Source: Steroidobacteraceae bacterium
Lineage (GTDB): Bacteria > Pseudomonadota > Gammaproteobacteria > Steroidobacterales > Steroidobacteraceae
Direction: 5' to 3'
Length of the DNA stretch: 6,765 bases
NCBI GenBank assembly: GCA_023253235.1
Contig: JALRHE010000207.1
Span: 1-6,765 of the forward strand
Below the pieces are notes generated by a model. The model was not told the origin of the DNA. It saw nothing but the letters and a program-made list of their open reading frames with translations, and searched no databases. Every line of letters begins with the position of its first letter. Within the stretch, counting starts at the first letter, position 1. Of the stretch, positions 1 through 5,997 are shown one piece after another. Both the position numbers and the translations under genes were made by a program.

Positions 1-981
1 ACGACGCTCGACCTGATCGCCCGCACCGACGAGATAGACGTAGTTGCCTTTGCTATCACTCATGACGGCGGTTTGAGGGATCACGGGGCGAGAGCCACGA
101 CCGGTTTCGACCTCGCCGCGCGCGAACGCGCCGGGCCGCAAATCGCGGTGTTCCCGTAGTTCGATACGCACGGAACCCAAGCGCGTCGTCGGTTCGATGA
201 CCGCACCGATCAATCGCACCTGACCCTCGAAGGCCTGATCGACGCCGGTCACGCGCACACGAGCGGACTGCCCGATCTTCAAACGTGGCAGATCACGTTC
301 GGCGACGTTGCCACGCATCTCGATACTGCCGCGTCGGCCGATTCGAAACAGCGGACCGGCGCCCGGCGAACCCAACTGCCCCACTTCCGCGTTGCGCGTC
401 AAAATGATGCCATCGAACGGAGCACGAACTTCGGTACGACCGAGACGCGCACGCGCCTCAGCCAATTGCGACGAAACTACTTTGACCTTGGAGGCGGCAG
501 CCACGGCGGCCGCTCCGCGACGCTCGATCTCCTGTTGGGACAAGGCGCCGATCGTCGCGACCGCCTGCGCGCGCCGGTACTCGGCCTCGGCGACGGCGGC
601 ATTCGCCTTCGATTCTTCAAGTGAGGCTTCGAGGCTCGCCACCTGCGGCGCCGTCAAAGAATTGTCGAGCTTGGCCAGCACTTGACCACGACTGACTCGA
701 TCACCGACATCGACGAAGAGTGCAGCCACTCGACCGCCCTCGCCTTCGGCGCTGATTGCCGCCTCGTCCCGCGCGGCGATCGCACCGGTGAATGTGACGA
801 TATCGGCCAGATCCGAAGGACGCACCTCCCGCACGCTGACGAGCGGCGGCTGACTCGCACCGTCGGCATCCGGACCGCTATTCCAAAACGTTCGGATCAA
901 ACCCAGCACGGTCAGGACACCGAGTACGCCCAGAACCCAATAAACACTGCGAGGTGCCGATGACAAAGCAAGTCGAGCCAT
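1..981 (-). CDS. RND efflux pump periplasmic adaptor (membrane fusion protein), C-terminus cut by window edge
   Basis: Adaptor that would link an inner-membrane RND transporter to an outer-membrane channel in a tripartite efflux pump. The visible 327 codons begin at ATG 981-979, with a weak GGAAA ribosome site just upstream. Residues about 13-33 form one hydrophobic segment (SVYWVLGVLGVL...), an uncleaved anchor or signal; there is no lipobox Cys. Residues about 73-106 are the first half of the lipoyl/barrel-sandwich domain (GRVAALFVDVGDRVSRGQVL). An Ala/Glu-rich helical hairpin follows at about 110-180. The second lipoyl half is at about 182-215 (EVRAPFDGIILTRNAEVGQL). A beta-barrel domain follows, reaching RPGAFARGEVE and VIPQTAV near 285-306, typical of the AcrA/MexA/MdtA group. 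The remaining membrane-proximal part and presumably the transporter gene lie beyond base 1. The substrate cannot be told from this protein. The family is secure; the subfamily is not. Confidence 0.93.
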   Translation of the reverse strand, partial: MARLALSSAPRSVYWVLGVLGVLTVLGLIRTFWNSGPDADGASQPPLVSVREVRPSDLADIVTFTGAIAARDEAAISAEGEGGRVAALFVDVGDRVSRGQVLAKLDNSLTAPQVASLEASLEESKANAAVAEAEYRRAQAVATIGALSQQEIERRGAAAVAAASKVKVVSSQLAEARARLGRTEVRAPFDGIILTRNAEVGQLGSPGAGPLFRIGRRGSIEMRGNVAERDLPRLKIGQSARVRVTGVDQAFEGQVRLIGAVIEPTTRLGSVRIELREHRDLRPGAFARGEVETGRGSRPVIPQTAVMSDSKGNYVYLVGAGDQVERR

Positions 982-1022
982 GATGTTTTCCGTAAAAGCA
1001 GTCTGTGAGGCCGAGCCCCACA

Positions 1023-1051
1023 AGTGTTATATGCAACTACAACACTATAAC
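1023..1051 (-). promoter_or_regulatory. Candidate MarR-type operator/promoter of the efflux adaptor gene
   Basis: AT-rich island in a GC-rich window, between the hydrolase stop and the adaptor start. It holds an imperfect palindrome GTTATATGCAAC (1026-1037, pattern GTT-N2-AT-N2-AAC). Two further nested inverted repeats are AGTGTT (1023-1028) with AACACT (1041-1046), and GTTATA (1026-1031) with TATAAC (1046-1051). Read on the minus strand, TATAAC (1031-1026) can serve as a -10 about 45 bp before the adaptor ATG; no good -35 is visible. GTTGCAT-type palindromes are common for MarR-family repressors of efflux genes. The dyads are seen directly; the regulator family is inference, and no regulator gene is present in the window. 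Confidence 0.45.
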
Positions 1052-1055
1052 AGAA

Positions 1056-2306
1056 TTAGCGGGAATCAGGCCTACTGGGGGCGGCTCCCGCGCGGGCGCG
1101 AAGGATACCGCGCAAGACGGTGTTCGGCAGGACCGTGTTGTCCCATTCCTGACCCTCGCCGCGTGGCGGGTTGTCGCCCATGCGCAAAATGACGAGACGC
1201 TCGGACGGGATGATGTAGACGACTTGGTTAGCGTTGCCGTCGAACAAGAAGAGATCCGAGGCGAGATACGGCTCCGAATGCAGCACCTTACGTGAGTCGG
1301 CTTCCCGCTCCGGATGCGCAAAACCCCGGCGCGGCGTGTAGTCGCCGGCGACGTAAACGCCAAGACCATAGTAGGGATTCTCCCGAGTCGGTCGACGCAT
1401 CTCGGTGACATACCCGGTGGGCAACAGACGCCGACCCTGCCAGACCCCATCGGCGGCGAGCAGAATCCCAAGGCGCAACCAAGCTTCTGCCGGGAGCATC
1501 AGACAGCAACCGGAGTGAGCAACACCACCGGGTCGATTCACCCAGACGTTGCCACCGGGCGCGCCGATCGGCTGCAGAATCTCGCTCGAGATGAACTCGG
1601 CATAGCGACGCCCCGTGGCCCGCTCGATCAACACCGCCACCATTTCCGAAGAGGCGTTGTTGTATTCGTATCGGGAGCCCGGCACATCGACCACCGGATA
1701 CTCACGGATAATGATCTCGTCGTGGCGCGGATGCAGATACGCTCGATTGAGGATATGCGCCGGATCCGGCGACATGGATTGCGGCAGGAAGCCCGAACGC
1801 ATATCGAGCAGGTGCCTCACCAGAATCAAGCGACGACGCTCGTCGCCGCGCCATTCGGGAATGAAGTCGGCGACCGGTTGATCGAGCGATCGGATCTTGC
1901 CGAGCGCCATCGCGCGACCGACCGCAATCGCGGTCATCGGTTTCGCAAGCGACCGCGACGTCAGCAGACTCTCGGCTTTGGTGTCACCGAAATAACTCGA
2001 CTCCTCGAGCACTCCGTCGCGCCAGACGAGAAATGCTGAGGATCGATTAGCCGCAGCGTACTCACGCGCCCGTTGCAGCGCTGATGGGTCGATGCTCGGT
2101 CGACTTGCCAGCGGTAATGCTGCGTATTTGACCGCGCCGGGAACGGGCTCGAGGGGCTCGTAGGTCTCAAGGCCAAGCCCAGCGCGGAACGAGGCGAATA
2201 ACTGCGCAAATCGCGCCTGGTACACCGCCTCGTCCTCTGCAGCTGCGGCCACGGCTGACAGTGAAGTGAGCAGCAAGATGGCCAGACCGGATAGCAAAGT
2301 CTTCAT
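1056..2306 (-). CDS. Secreted serine hydrolase, beta-lactamase/PBP-like fold (class C-type family)
   Basis: A 416-residue exported protein of the serine beta-lactamase-like superfamily (beta-lactamases, DD-peptidases, EstB-type esterases). Residues 1-23 form a signal peptide: K2, a hydrophobic stretch, then an AVA-AAA cleavage region. The catalytic SxxK motif is S119-L-A-K122. The second motif, YxN, is Y215-N-N217. Conserved landmarks follow in family order: HLLDMRSGF (165-173), EILQPIGAP (242-250), and a final strand pair QVVYIIPSERLVILRMG (361-377). The third motif, KTG or HxG, would be expected just before that strand pair, but the sequence there is D356-G-N-A-N-Q361. The start is ATG 2306-2304; no strong Shine-Dalgarno is visible. 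The substrate cannot be assigned: cell-wall peptide, ester or amide are all possible, and antibiotic resistance should not be assumed. The gene is divergent from the small membrane protein gene and lies upstream of the efflux adaptor on the same strand. Confidence 0.9.
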   Translation of the reverse strand: MKTLLSGLAILLLTSLSAVAAAAEDEAVYQARFAQLFASFRAGLGLETYEPLEPVPGAVKYAALPLASRPSIDPSALQRAREYAAANRSSAFLVWRDGVLEESSYFGDTKAESLLTSRSLAKPMTAIAVGRAMALGKIRSLDQPVADFIPEWRGDERRRLILVRHLLDMRSGFLPQSMSPDPAHILNRAYLHPRHDEIIIREYPVVDVPGSRYEYNNASSEMVAVLIERATGRRYAEFISSEILQPIGAPGGNVWVNRPGGVAHSGCCLMLPAEAWLRLGILLAADGVWQGRRLLPTGYVTEMRRPTRENPYYGLGVYVAGDYTPRRGFAHPEREADSRKVLHSEPYLASDLFLFDGNANQVVYIIPSERLVILRMGDNPPRGEGQEWDNTVLPNTVLRGILRARAGAAPSRPDSR

Positions 2307-2342
2307 GCGCTCGAGCCTAGCGAGTTATGCTTTCGCCCTGCA

Positions 2343-2537
2343 ATGCGTATCGCAAAACCCGTTCTACTGGTGAGCACGCCGATCGGCGTCGCTTGGGGCC
2401 TCTTCGAGGCTTGGAAGGTCCGTTGGTGGCTTGGCCTGTTGATGGCCGCGCTCGTGGGCGTGATCGGTCTATTCTCTTGGATGACGGTTCGCCGTATCCG
2501 ACTCGATCGGTTGGCTGACGAAAAAGCCGCTAGCTGA
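2343..2537 (+). CDS. Small membrane protein of unknown function (64 residues)
   Basis: I do not recognise this gene. It encodes 64 residues with a short N-terminal MRIAKP, a weakly hydrophobic segment at about 7-20, a Trp-rich turn (FEAWKVRWW, 21-29), and a clear transmembrane helix at about 30-48 (LGLLMAALVGVIGLFSW). The tail is basic (VRRIRLDRL, 49-57), consistent with the positive-inside rule. It therefore looks like a one- or two-pass inner-membrane protein. The protein-like amphipathic layout argues for a real gene, but no ribosome site is evident. TTATGCT (2325-2331) could be a -10 that would leave almost no leader. Its last 8 bases overlap the end of the convergent universal stress gene, and its start lies 36 bp from the divergent serine hydrolase. 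The long minus-strand frame over the same bases has Arg/Ser-rich, shadow-like content. Confidence 0.6.
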   Translation: MRIAKPVLLVSTPIGVAWGLFEAWKVRWWLGLLMAALVGVIGLFSWMTVRRIRLDRLADEKAAS

Positions 2538-3297
2538 GCAAACCCGCCGTCGTCGACGATGCCCCAGTGCGGGGCACGATCAGCACATCGCACTCGACCA
2601 CACTGAGCAGCCGTTCCGTGACCGAGACCTCTGGGCCGCGCCACGAACCGGCTTTGGGTGTGCCGATCACGAGCACATCGATCTGGTGCTGTTCGATGAA
2701 ATTTTGTATCTCGTCGACGGAACTGCCACGGATCAAAGAATACTCACCGCTGCAACCCTGCGCCAAGAACTGGACTGACTCGATCAGACTGTCGGCCAAT
2801 ACCGGATCATGGCCATCCAATTCGATGGCTGCCGCGAACTTCGTGGCAGGACGCCACGATCGACCCCGCGTGACGAGCAGCGGCACAGCGCAGCCACGCA
2901 TCAACTGCATCTCTAGAGCACGCGGTGGCATGGGTTTCGTATCCGATACGGCCATCAATGTTTTGATGACGAGATCCGGATGTAGGTGGCGGATACGAGA
3001 ATTGATCCCCTCCTCCATCGAGTTTGCACAAGCGGCTCGGGTGGTGATCTGCAGGTCGTTACCCGCAACCGATCCGCGTAGCGCATCCAAGTATCGCTCC
3101 GTTCCGGCAAGACAAGTGGAGATCGCCGTGCGCGCCGCAGGTGATGGATCGTCGATCGCCCATGCATGATCCGTATCACAGGCGAACAGTTCGATTCTCG
3201 CCTTGAAATGTCGAGCCATCACCGACGCCTTACGCACGGCGGCTTGGGCCTCACTCGAGCGATCGGCCAGAACCAAAATAGAATCGAGGGCGTTCAC
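2530..3297 (-). CDS. Tandem universal stress protein (UspA superfamily, UspE-like)
   Basis: Cytoplasmic stress protein with two Usp domains in one chain, as in UspE. From GTG 3297 it has 255 residues. The first domain opens with NALDSILVLADRS and ends with MRGCAVPLLVTRG (about residues 3-145). The second covers about 150-245 and ends with DVLVIGT and ECDVLIVPR. The usual G-x2-G-x9-G-(S/T) nucleotide motif is not clear in either half: in the second domain the place of the final G-S is taken by V-S-V-T-E, so ATP binding is doubtful. The start is uncertain. GTG 3297 lies 5 bp after the stop of the DksA-like gene and matches the family N-terminus, with GGAG about 12 nt upstream; GTG 3324 would give 264 residues overlapping that gene. 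Tight spacing suggests an operon and coupled translation. Usp genes often sit in low-oxygen regulons, which fits the divergent fixLJ. Confidence 0.9.
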   Translation of the reverse strand: MNALDSILVLADRSSEAQAAVRKASVMARHFKARIELFACDTDHAWAIDDPSPAARTAISTCLAGTERYLDALRGSVAGNDLQITTRAACANSMEEGINSRIRHLHPDLVIKTLMAVSDTKPMPPRALEMQLMRGCAVPLLVTRGRSWRPATKFAAAIELDGHDPVLADSLIESVQFLAQGCSGEYSLIRGSSVDEIQNFIEQHQIDVLVIGTPKAGSWRGPEVSVTERLLSVVECDVLIVPRTGASSTTAGLLS

Positions 3298-3302
3298 CGC
3301 AG

Positions 3303-3638
3303 TCAGCGACTCCGCTGGGCGCACGTCGCACAGAGCGTGGTAGCCGGCAAGGCGGTCAGACGCGCCTCCTCGATCTCACCGCCACAGCTTGCGCAGATAA
3401 AATACTGACCTGCGGCCAAGCGCCGCAGTGCGACGTCGATTTGGCGTAGTTCATCTTTGGCCGAATCACCGATCTCGCGCAGCACCTCATCATTGCTACG
3501 TTGAATGGCTTGATCGGCGAAATCAGCTACCAGAGGATCGCGCTCGTGTCGCAGATCCGCGCCAACTTGCTCGGCTCGTTGACTCAACTCGCTGCGTCGC
3601 CGCAACAGACGCTGTTCGATGGCATCCGGACTCGCCAT
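3303..3638 (-). CDS. Short DksA/TraR-family zinc-finger protein
   Basis: A 111-residue relative of DksA/TraR, proteins that enter the RNA polymerase secondary channel and alter promoter output, often together with ppGpp. An N-terminal helical region (about 4-75) carries the coiled-coil tip pattern D39-x2-D42-x-A44, matching the DxxDxA of DksA. The C-terminal C4 zinc finger has C82-x2-C85, 17 residues, then C103-x2-C106, the same spacing as in DksA. At 111 residues it is shorter than classical DksA (about 150) and lacks its long N-terminal extension. The start is ATG 3638-3636, because AGGAGG stands 5 nt upstream; a longer reading from TTG 3665 has no such site. It is the first gene of a probable operon with the universal stress gene and is divergent from fixL. 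That it acts on RNA polymerase here is inferred from the family. Confidence 0.92.
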   Translation of the reverse strand: MASPDAIEQRLLRRRSELSQRAEQVGADLRHERDPLVADFADQAIQRSNDEVLREIGDSAKDELRQIDVALRRLAAGQYFICASCGGEIEEARLTALPATTLCATCAQRSR

Positions 3639-3643
3639 ATCAT

Positions 3644-3649
3644 CCTCCT
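3644..3649 (-). promoter_or_regulatory. Strong ribosome binding site deciding the DksA-like start
   Basis: On the minus strand this reads AGGAGG, followed by a 5-nt spacer and ATG at 3638-3636. It is the best Shine-Dalgarno in the window and shows that the in-frame TTG at 3665, nine codons upstream, is not the start. It implies a high translation rate for the zinc-finger protein. Confidence 0.85.
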
Positions 3650-3695
3650 GATGGATGGCTGACAACGATCACATTTCACCGCCAGAGCAGCCATT

Positions 3696-3719
3696 GCGAT
3701 TAATACCTAGGCGTATCGC
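3696..3719. promoter_or_regulatory. Nested dyad between fixL and the dksA-like gene, candidate FixJ/LuxR-type operator
   Basis: The 116-bp divergent intergenic region holds an outer inverted repeat GCGAT (3696-3700)/ATCGC (3715-3719). Nested inside it is ATACCTAGGCGTAT (3703-3716), with arms ATAC and GTAT. Its plus-strand octamer ATACCTAG (3703-3710) matches 6 of 8 positions of the GTA(A/C)GTAG FixJ-binding consensus that I recall from Sinorhizobium work. The centre is about 46 bp before fixL ATG, so if fixL is transcribed from a -10 near 3742-3750 the element would sit at an activator-like distance. The symmetry is seen; the binder is inferred. Confidence 0.4.
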
Positions 3720-3754
3720 GCAACGCACCGGAGTTCGTCAGAATTATCGTATCT

Positions 3755-5287
3755 ATGAGCCCCACTCCCGAGGTCACCCCGCCGCGCCCGCCCGAGATGC
3801 AGGCGCTACTCGATGCCACGGTCGATGCTGTGATCATCATCGACTCCCGCGGCATCATCGAAAGTTTCAATCGCTCCGGCGAGCGCCTGTTCGGATACCA
3901 GGCGGATGAAGTGGTTGGACGCAACGTCAGTATTTTGATGACTCGGACCGACTCGGAATCGCACGATCACTACATGGGTCGATACCTCTCTACCGGTGTT
4001 CCGCACATCATCGGTATCGGTCGCGAAGTCGATGCACGACGAAAAGATGGCTCGGTATTTCCCGTGTTCCTATCGGTAGGTCAGATCCACGGTGCTAACC
4101 CGCCCCGTTTCGTCGGCCTGCTACACGACATCACGCTGCGTCGCGAGGCCATGTCCGCCATTCGACGCGAACGAGATCGCGCCAACATGTATCTCGAGAT
4201 GGCGCAGGTCATCCTGTTGGCGCTCTCACCGGATCGACGGGTGCAATTGATCAACCGTCGCGGCTGTGAATCGCTCGGTCGACGCGAAATGGATCTGCTC
4301 GGTCGTGATTGGCTAGAACTGGCCGTTCCCACCGATCAACACGAGGACGTCGCGCGAGCCTTCCGGGATGTCGCAGCCAATCCAATCGGCGATGAGCGCT
4401 ACTTCGAGCATGACGTGCTCTCGGCGAGTGGCGATCGACGACTGATCGCATGGCGCTGCATTGCCATCCGCAATGCCAGTGGCCATCTCACCGGATTCTT
4501 CTCCTCGGGTGAGGACATCACCGACTCACGCAAAGCCGAGGAAGCCGCGCAGGCCTCGCAGGCACGCATGACCCAAGTCTCGCGCCTTGCCACGATGGGC
4601 GAAATGGCAGCGGGGATCGCGCACGAACTGAACCAACCGCTGGCCGCGATCGCCAACTACGCCAACGCGGCGCTGCGGTTGGCAGCCCAAGCGGATCTGT
4701 CGACGGTCGATCCTGATGGCGATGTGCGCATGGCGCTCGATCAAATTAGTCAGCAGGCACTGCGTGCAGGCGAGATCATCCGACGCTTGCGCGCACTCGT
4801 GCAGAATCGAGAGACGCGTCAGGAGCCGTCTAATCTGAACGATGCGATCGCCGAGGTCATCGGCTTCGTGGCCGGCGACGCCAAGTTGAACGAGGTACGC
4901 ATCGTGCCGCAGTTCGACCCGACCATGCCCATCACCCTCCTCGATCGGATCCAGATCCAGCAGATCGCATTGAACTTGTTGCGCAATTCGATCGAGGCGT
5001 TAGCGGAGCGACCTCGCGGTCAGCGTGAGATACGCCTGCAAACGACGTGGTCCGATCAAACCGTACAGCTCATCATCGAAGACAACGGCCCTGGCGTTCC
5101 AGCCGATCTGGTGAGCCGCATATTCGATCCGTTCTGCACCACCAAGGCCACCGGCACCGGCCTTGGTCTTGCCATCAGTCGAACCATTGCCGAAGCCCAT
5201 CGAGGTAAATTGAGTTACGACTCCTCCGCCACGGGCGGCGCGAAATTCACCTTGACCTTGCCTTACTCCGGAGAAACACCCCGATGA
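3755..5287 (+). CDS. fixL: FixL-type haem-PAS oxygen sensor histidine kinase
   Basis: Cytoplasmic O2-sensing kinase of a two-component system: O2 bound to haem inhibits autophosphorylation, and loss of O2 allows phosphate transfer to FixJ. It has 510 residues and no transmembrane segment. The haem PAS domain is at about 14-128. With Bradyrhizobium FixL numbering offset by 130, the proximal haem ligand His200 is H70, Arg206 is R76, His214 is H84 and distal Arg220 is R90, all within a block ending PHIIGIGR. A second PAS without a haem ligand follows at about 143-258. The HisKA domain has phosphoacceptor H290 (AGIAHELNQPL). The ATPase domain has the N box N411 (NLLRNSIEA), G1 DNGPG (443-447), the F box FDPF (457-460) and G2 TGTGLGLAIS (466-475). 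No ribosome site precedes ATG 3755, so the mRNA may be nearly leaderless. The stop overlaps fixJ by 4 bp. Confidence 0.95.
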   Translation: MSPTPEVTPPRPPEMQALLDATVDAVIIIDSRGIIESFNRSGERLFGYQADEVVGRNVSILMTRTDSESHDHYMGRYLSTGVPHIIGIGREVDARRKDGSVFPVFLSVGQIHGANPPRFVGLLHDITLRREAMSAIRRERDRANMYLEMAQVILLALSPDRRVQLINRRGCESLGRREMDLLGRDWLELAVPTDQHEDVARAFRDVAANPIGDERYFEHDVLSASGDRRLIAWRCIAIRNASGHLTGFFSSGEDITDSRKAEEAAQASQARMTQVSRLATMGEMAAGIAHELNQPLAAIANYANAALRLAAQADLSTVDPDGDVRMALDQISQQALRAGEIIRRLRALVQNRETRQEPSNLNDAIAEVIGFVAGDAKLNEVRIVPQFDPTMPITLLDRIQIQQIALNLLRNSIEALAERPRGQREIRLQTTWSDQTVQLIIEDNGPGVPADLVSRIFDPFCTTKATGTGLGLAISRTIAEAHRGKLSYDSSATGGAKFTLTLPYSGETPR

Positions 5288-5898
5288 CACGCCCTGCCAC
5301 CGTGCATGTAGTTGATGACGATGATGCTGTACGCAGCTCTTTGCGGCTGCTGTTGAAATCAGTCGGACTACCGACGGTTGCCCACGCATCTGCACACGAA
5401 TTCCTCGCCGCGTGGGATGCGGATCAACCGGGCTGTCTCGTCCTCGACGTGCGCATGCCGGGCATGAGCGGTATCGAACTGCAGGCGGAACTCAACCAAC
5501 GCGGTGCGATCATCCCGGTCATTTTCATCAGTGGTCATGGCGATATCCCGATGGCGGTCGAGGCGATCCAGCACGGCGCCTTCGACTTCCTGCAGAAACC
5601 CTTTCGCGATCAGGACCTGATCGATCGAGTGCAGCGCGCTCTAGCGAGCGACGCGGAGCATCGTCAATTGCTGCAGCAGCGTGAAACGCTGCGGCAACGG
5701 TACGACTCACTCACGCCACGCGAACAGGAAGTTCTGCAACTGGTCACGCAAGGCAAGGCCAACAAGGTCATGGCGGGCGATCTTGGCGTCAGTCAACGCA
5801 CGGTGGAAATCCATCGCGCACGCGTCATGGAGAAGATGGGGGCGCAGTCGCTCGCGCAACTCGTGCGTATGGTGCTCGAGCTCGATAAGACCGTCTGA
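5284..5898 (+). CDS. fixJ: FixJ-type response regulator (receiver plus LuxR helix-turn-helix)
   Basis: A 204-residue DNA-binding regulator, the phosphorylation partner of FixL. The receiver domain (about 5-122) has the acidic pair D11-D12, phosphoacceptor D55 in LVLDVRMPGMSG, S83 at the conserved Ser/Thr position in FISGHGD, and K105 in LQKPF. A linker helix (about 123-140) leads to a LuxR/FixJ helix-turn-helix at about 141-200 (LTPREQEVLQLV, then GVSQRTVEIHRARVMEKM). Length and motif order match rhizobial FixJ of about 204 residues. The ATGA overlap with fixL and GGAG at 5270-5273, 10 nt before the start, indicate coupled translation. In rhizobia, phospho-FixJ activates fixK and nifA; here the next gene is ccoN, so the cbb3 oxidase operon is the likely target. 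No transcription terminator is visible after the stop. Confidence 0.95.
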   Translation: MTRPATVHVVDDDDAVRSSLRLLLKSVGLPTVAHASAHEFLAAWDADQPGCLVLDVRMPGMSGIELQAELNQRGAIIPVIFISGHGDIPMAVEAIQHGAFDFLQKPFRDQDLIDRVQRALASDAEHRQLLQQRETLRQRYDSLTPREQEVLQLVTQGKANKVMAGDLGVSQRTVEIHRARVMEKMGAQSLAQLVRMVLELDKTV

Positions 5899-5929
5899 TT
5901 CCGCGCAGGCGCGTGTGCGTCTGCGTAAT

Positions 5930-5937
5930 CTACTTAT
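5930..5937 (-). promoter_or_regulatory. Candidate FixJ-binding element upstream of ccoN
   Basis: The minus strand reads ATAAGTAG, a 7-of-8 match to the GTA(A/C)GTAG consensus recalled for Sinorhizobium FixJ. It begins 31 bp after the fixJ stop and is centred about 64 bp before ccoN ATG. A weak -10 such as GAAAAT (5960-5965) would place it near -38, an activator-like position. The plus-strand flank GTAATCTAC adds a small GTA/TAC dyad. Short motifs arise by chance, so the confidence rests on its position and on the related element before fixL. Confidence 0.4.
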
Positions 5938-5942
5938 TCAAG

Positions 5943-5956
5943 GGCGGATCACCGCC
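5943..5956 (+). other. Perfect short hairpin in the ccoN leader
   Basis: GGCGG (5943-5947) pairs with CCGCC (5952-5956) around an ATCA loop, in the 99-bp fixJ-ccoN gap. It is followed by GGAGAAAATTCCC rather than a T-run, so it is not a standard intrinsic terminator. It could mark the end of fixJ mRNA processing, stabilise the ccoN 5' end, or be chance in GC-rich DNA. Confidence 0.35.
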
Positions 5957-5997
5957 GGAGAAAATTCCCGCGTCCAACACTCGGGGGTCTCTCCAGA

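Noticed and set aside
1314..2039. 241-residue plus-strand open frame
   Set aside because: Lies wholly inside the serine hydrolase gene on the other strand; its Arg/His/Thr-rich content has no domain motif, whereas the minus-strand protein has a signal peptide and catalytic motifs.
1056..2306. Calling the hydrolase an AmpC antibiotic-resistance enzyme
   Set aside because: Only the shared fold motifs are present, and the KTG motif needed for a typical class C beta-lactamase is not seen.
2560..2576. Hairpin TGCCCC/GGGGCA near the end of usp as a terminator
   Set aside because: It lies inside the usp coding sequence and has no T-run on either strand; probably chance in GC-rich DNA.
2303..2644. 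113-residue minus-strand open frame spanning the small membrane gene
   Set aside because: Composition is Arg/Ser/Thr-rich and shadow-like. It overlaps the end of usp, the small membrane protein gene and the start of the hydrolase, each of which is a better candidate.
2567..3169. 200-residue plus-strand open frame
   Set aside because: Antisense to the tandem Usp gene, with Ser/Arg-rich shadow composition and no recognisable motif.
3639..3665. TTG 3665 as start of the DksA-like protein
   Set aside because: AGGAGG lies between this TTG and ATG 3638 at ideal distance for the ATG; the extra nine residues are not part of the family fold.
5899..5997. FNR/ANR box (TTGAT-N4-ATCAA) before ccoN
   Set aside because: I searched for both half-sites by eye. 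Only TTCAA and GGATCA are present, in the wrong spacing and orientation, so I do not call one.
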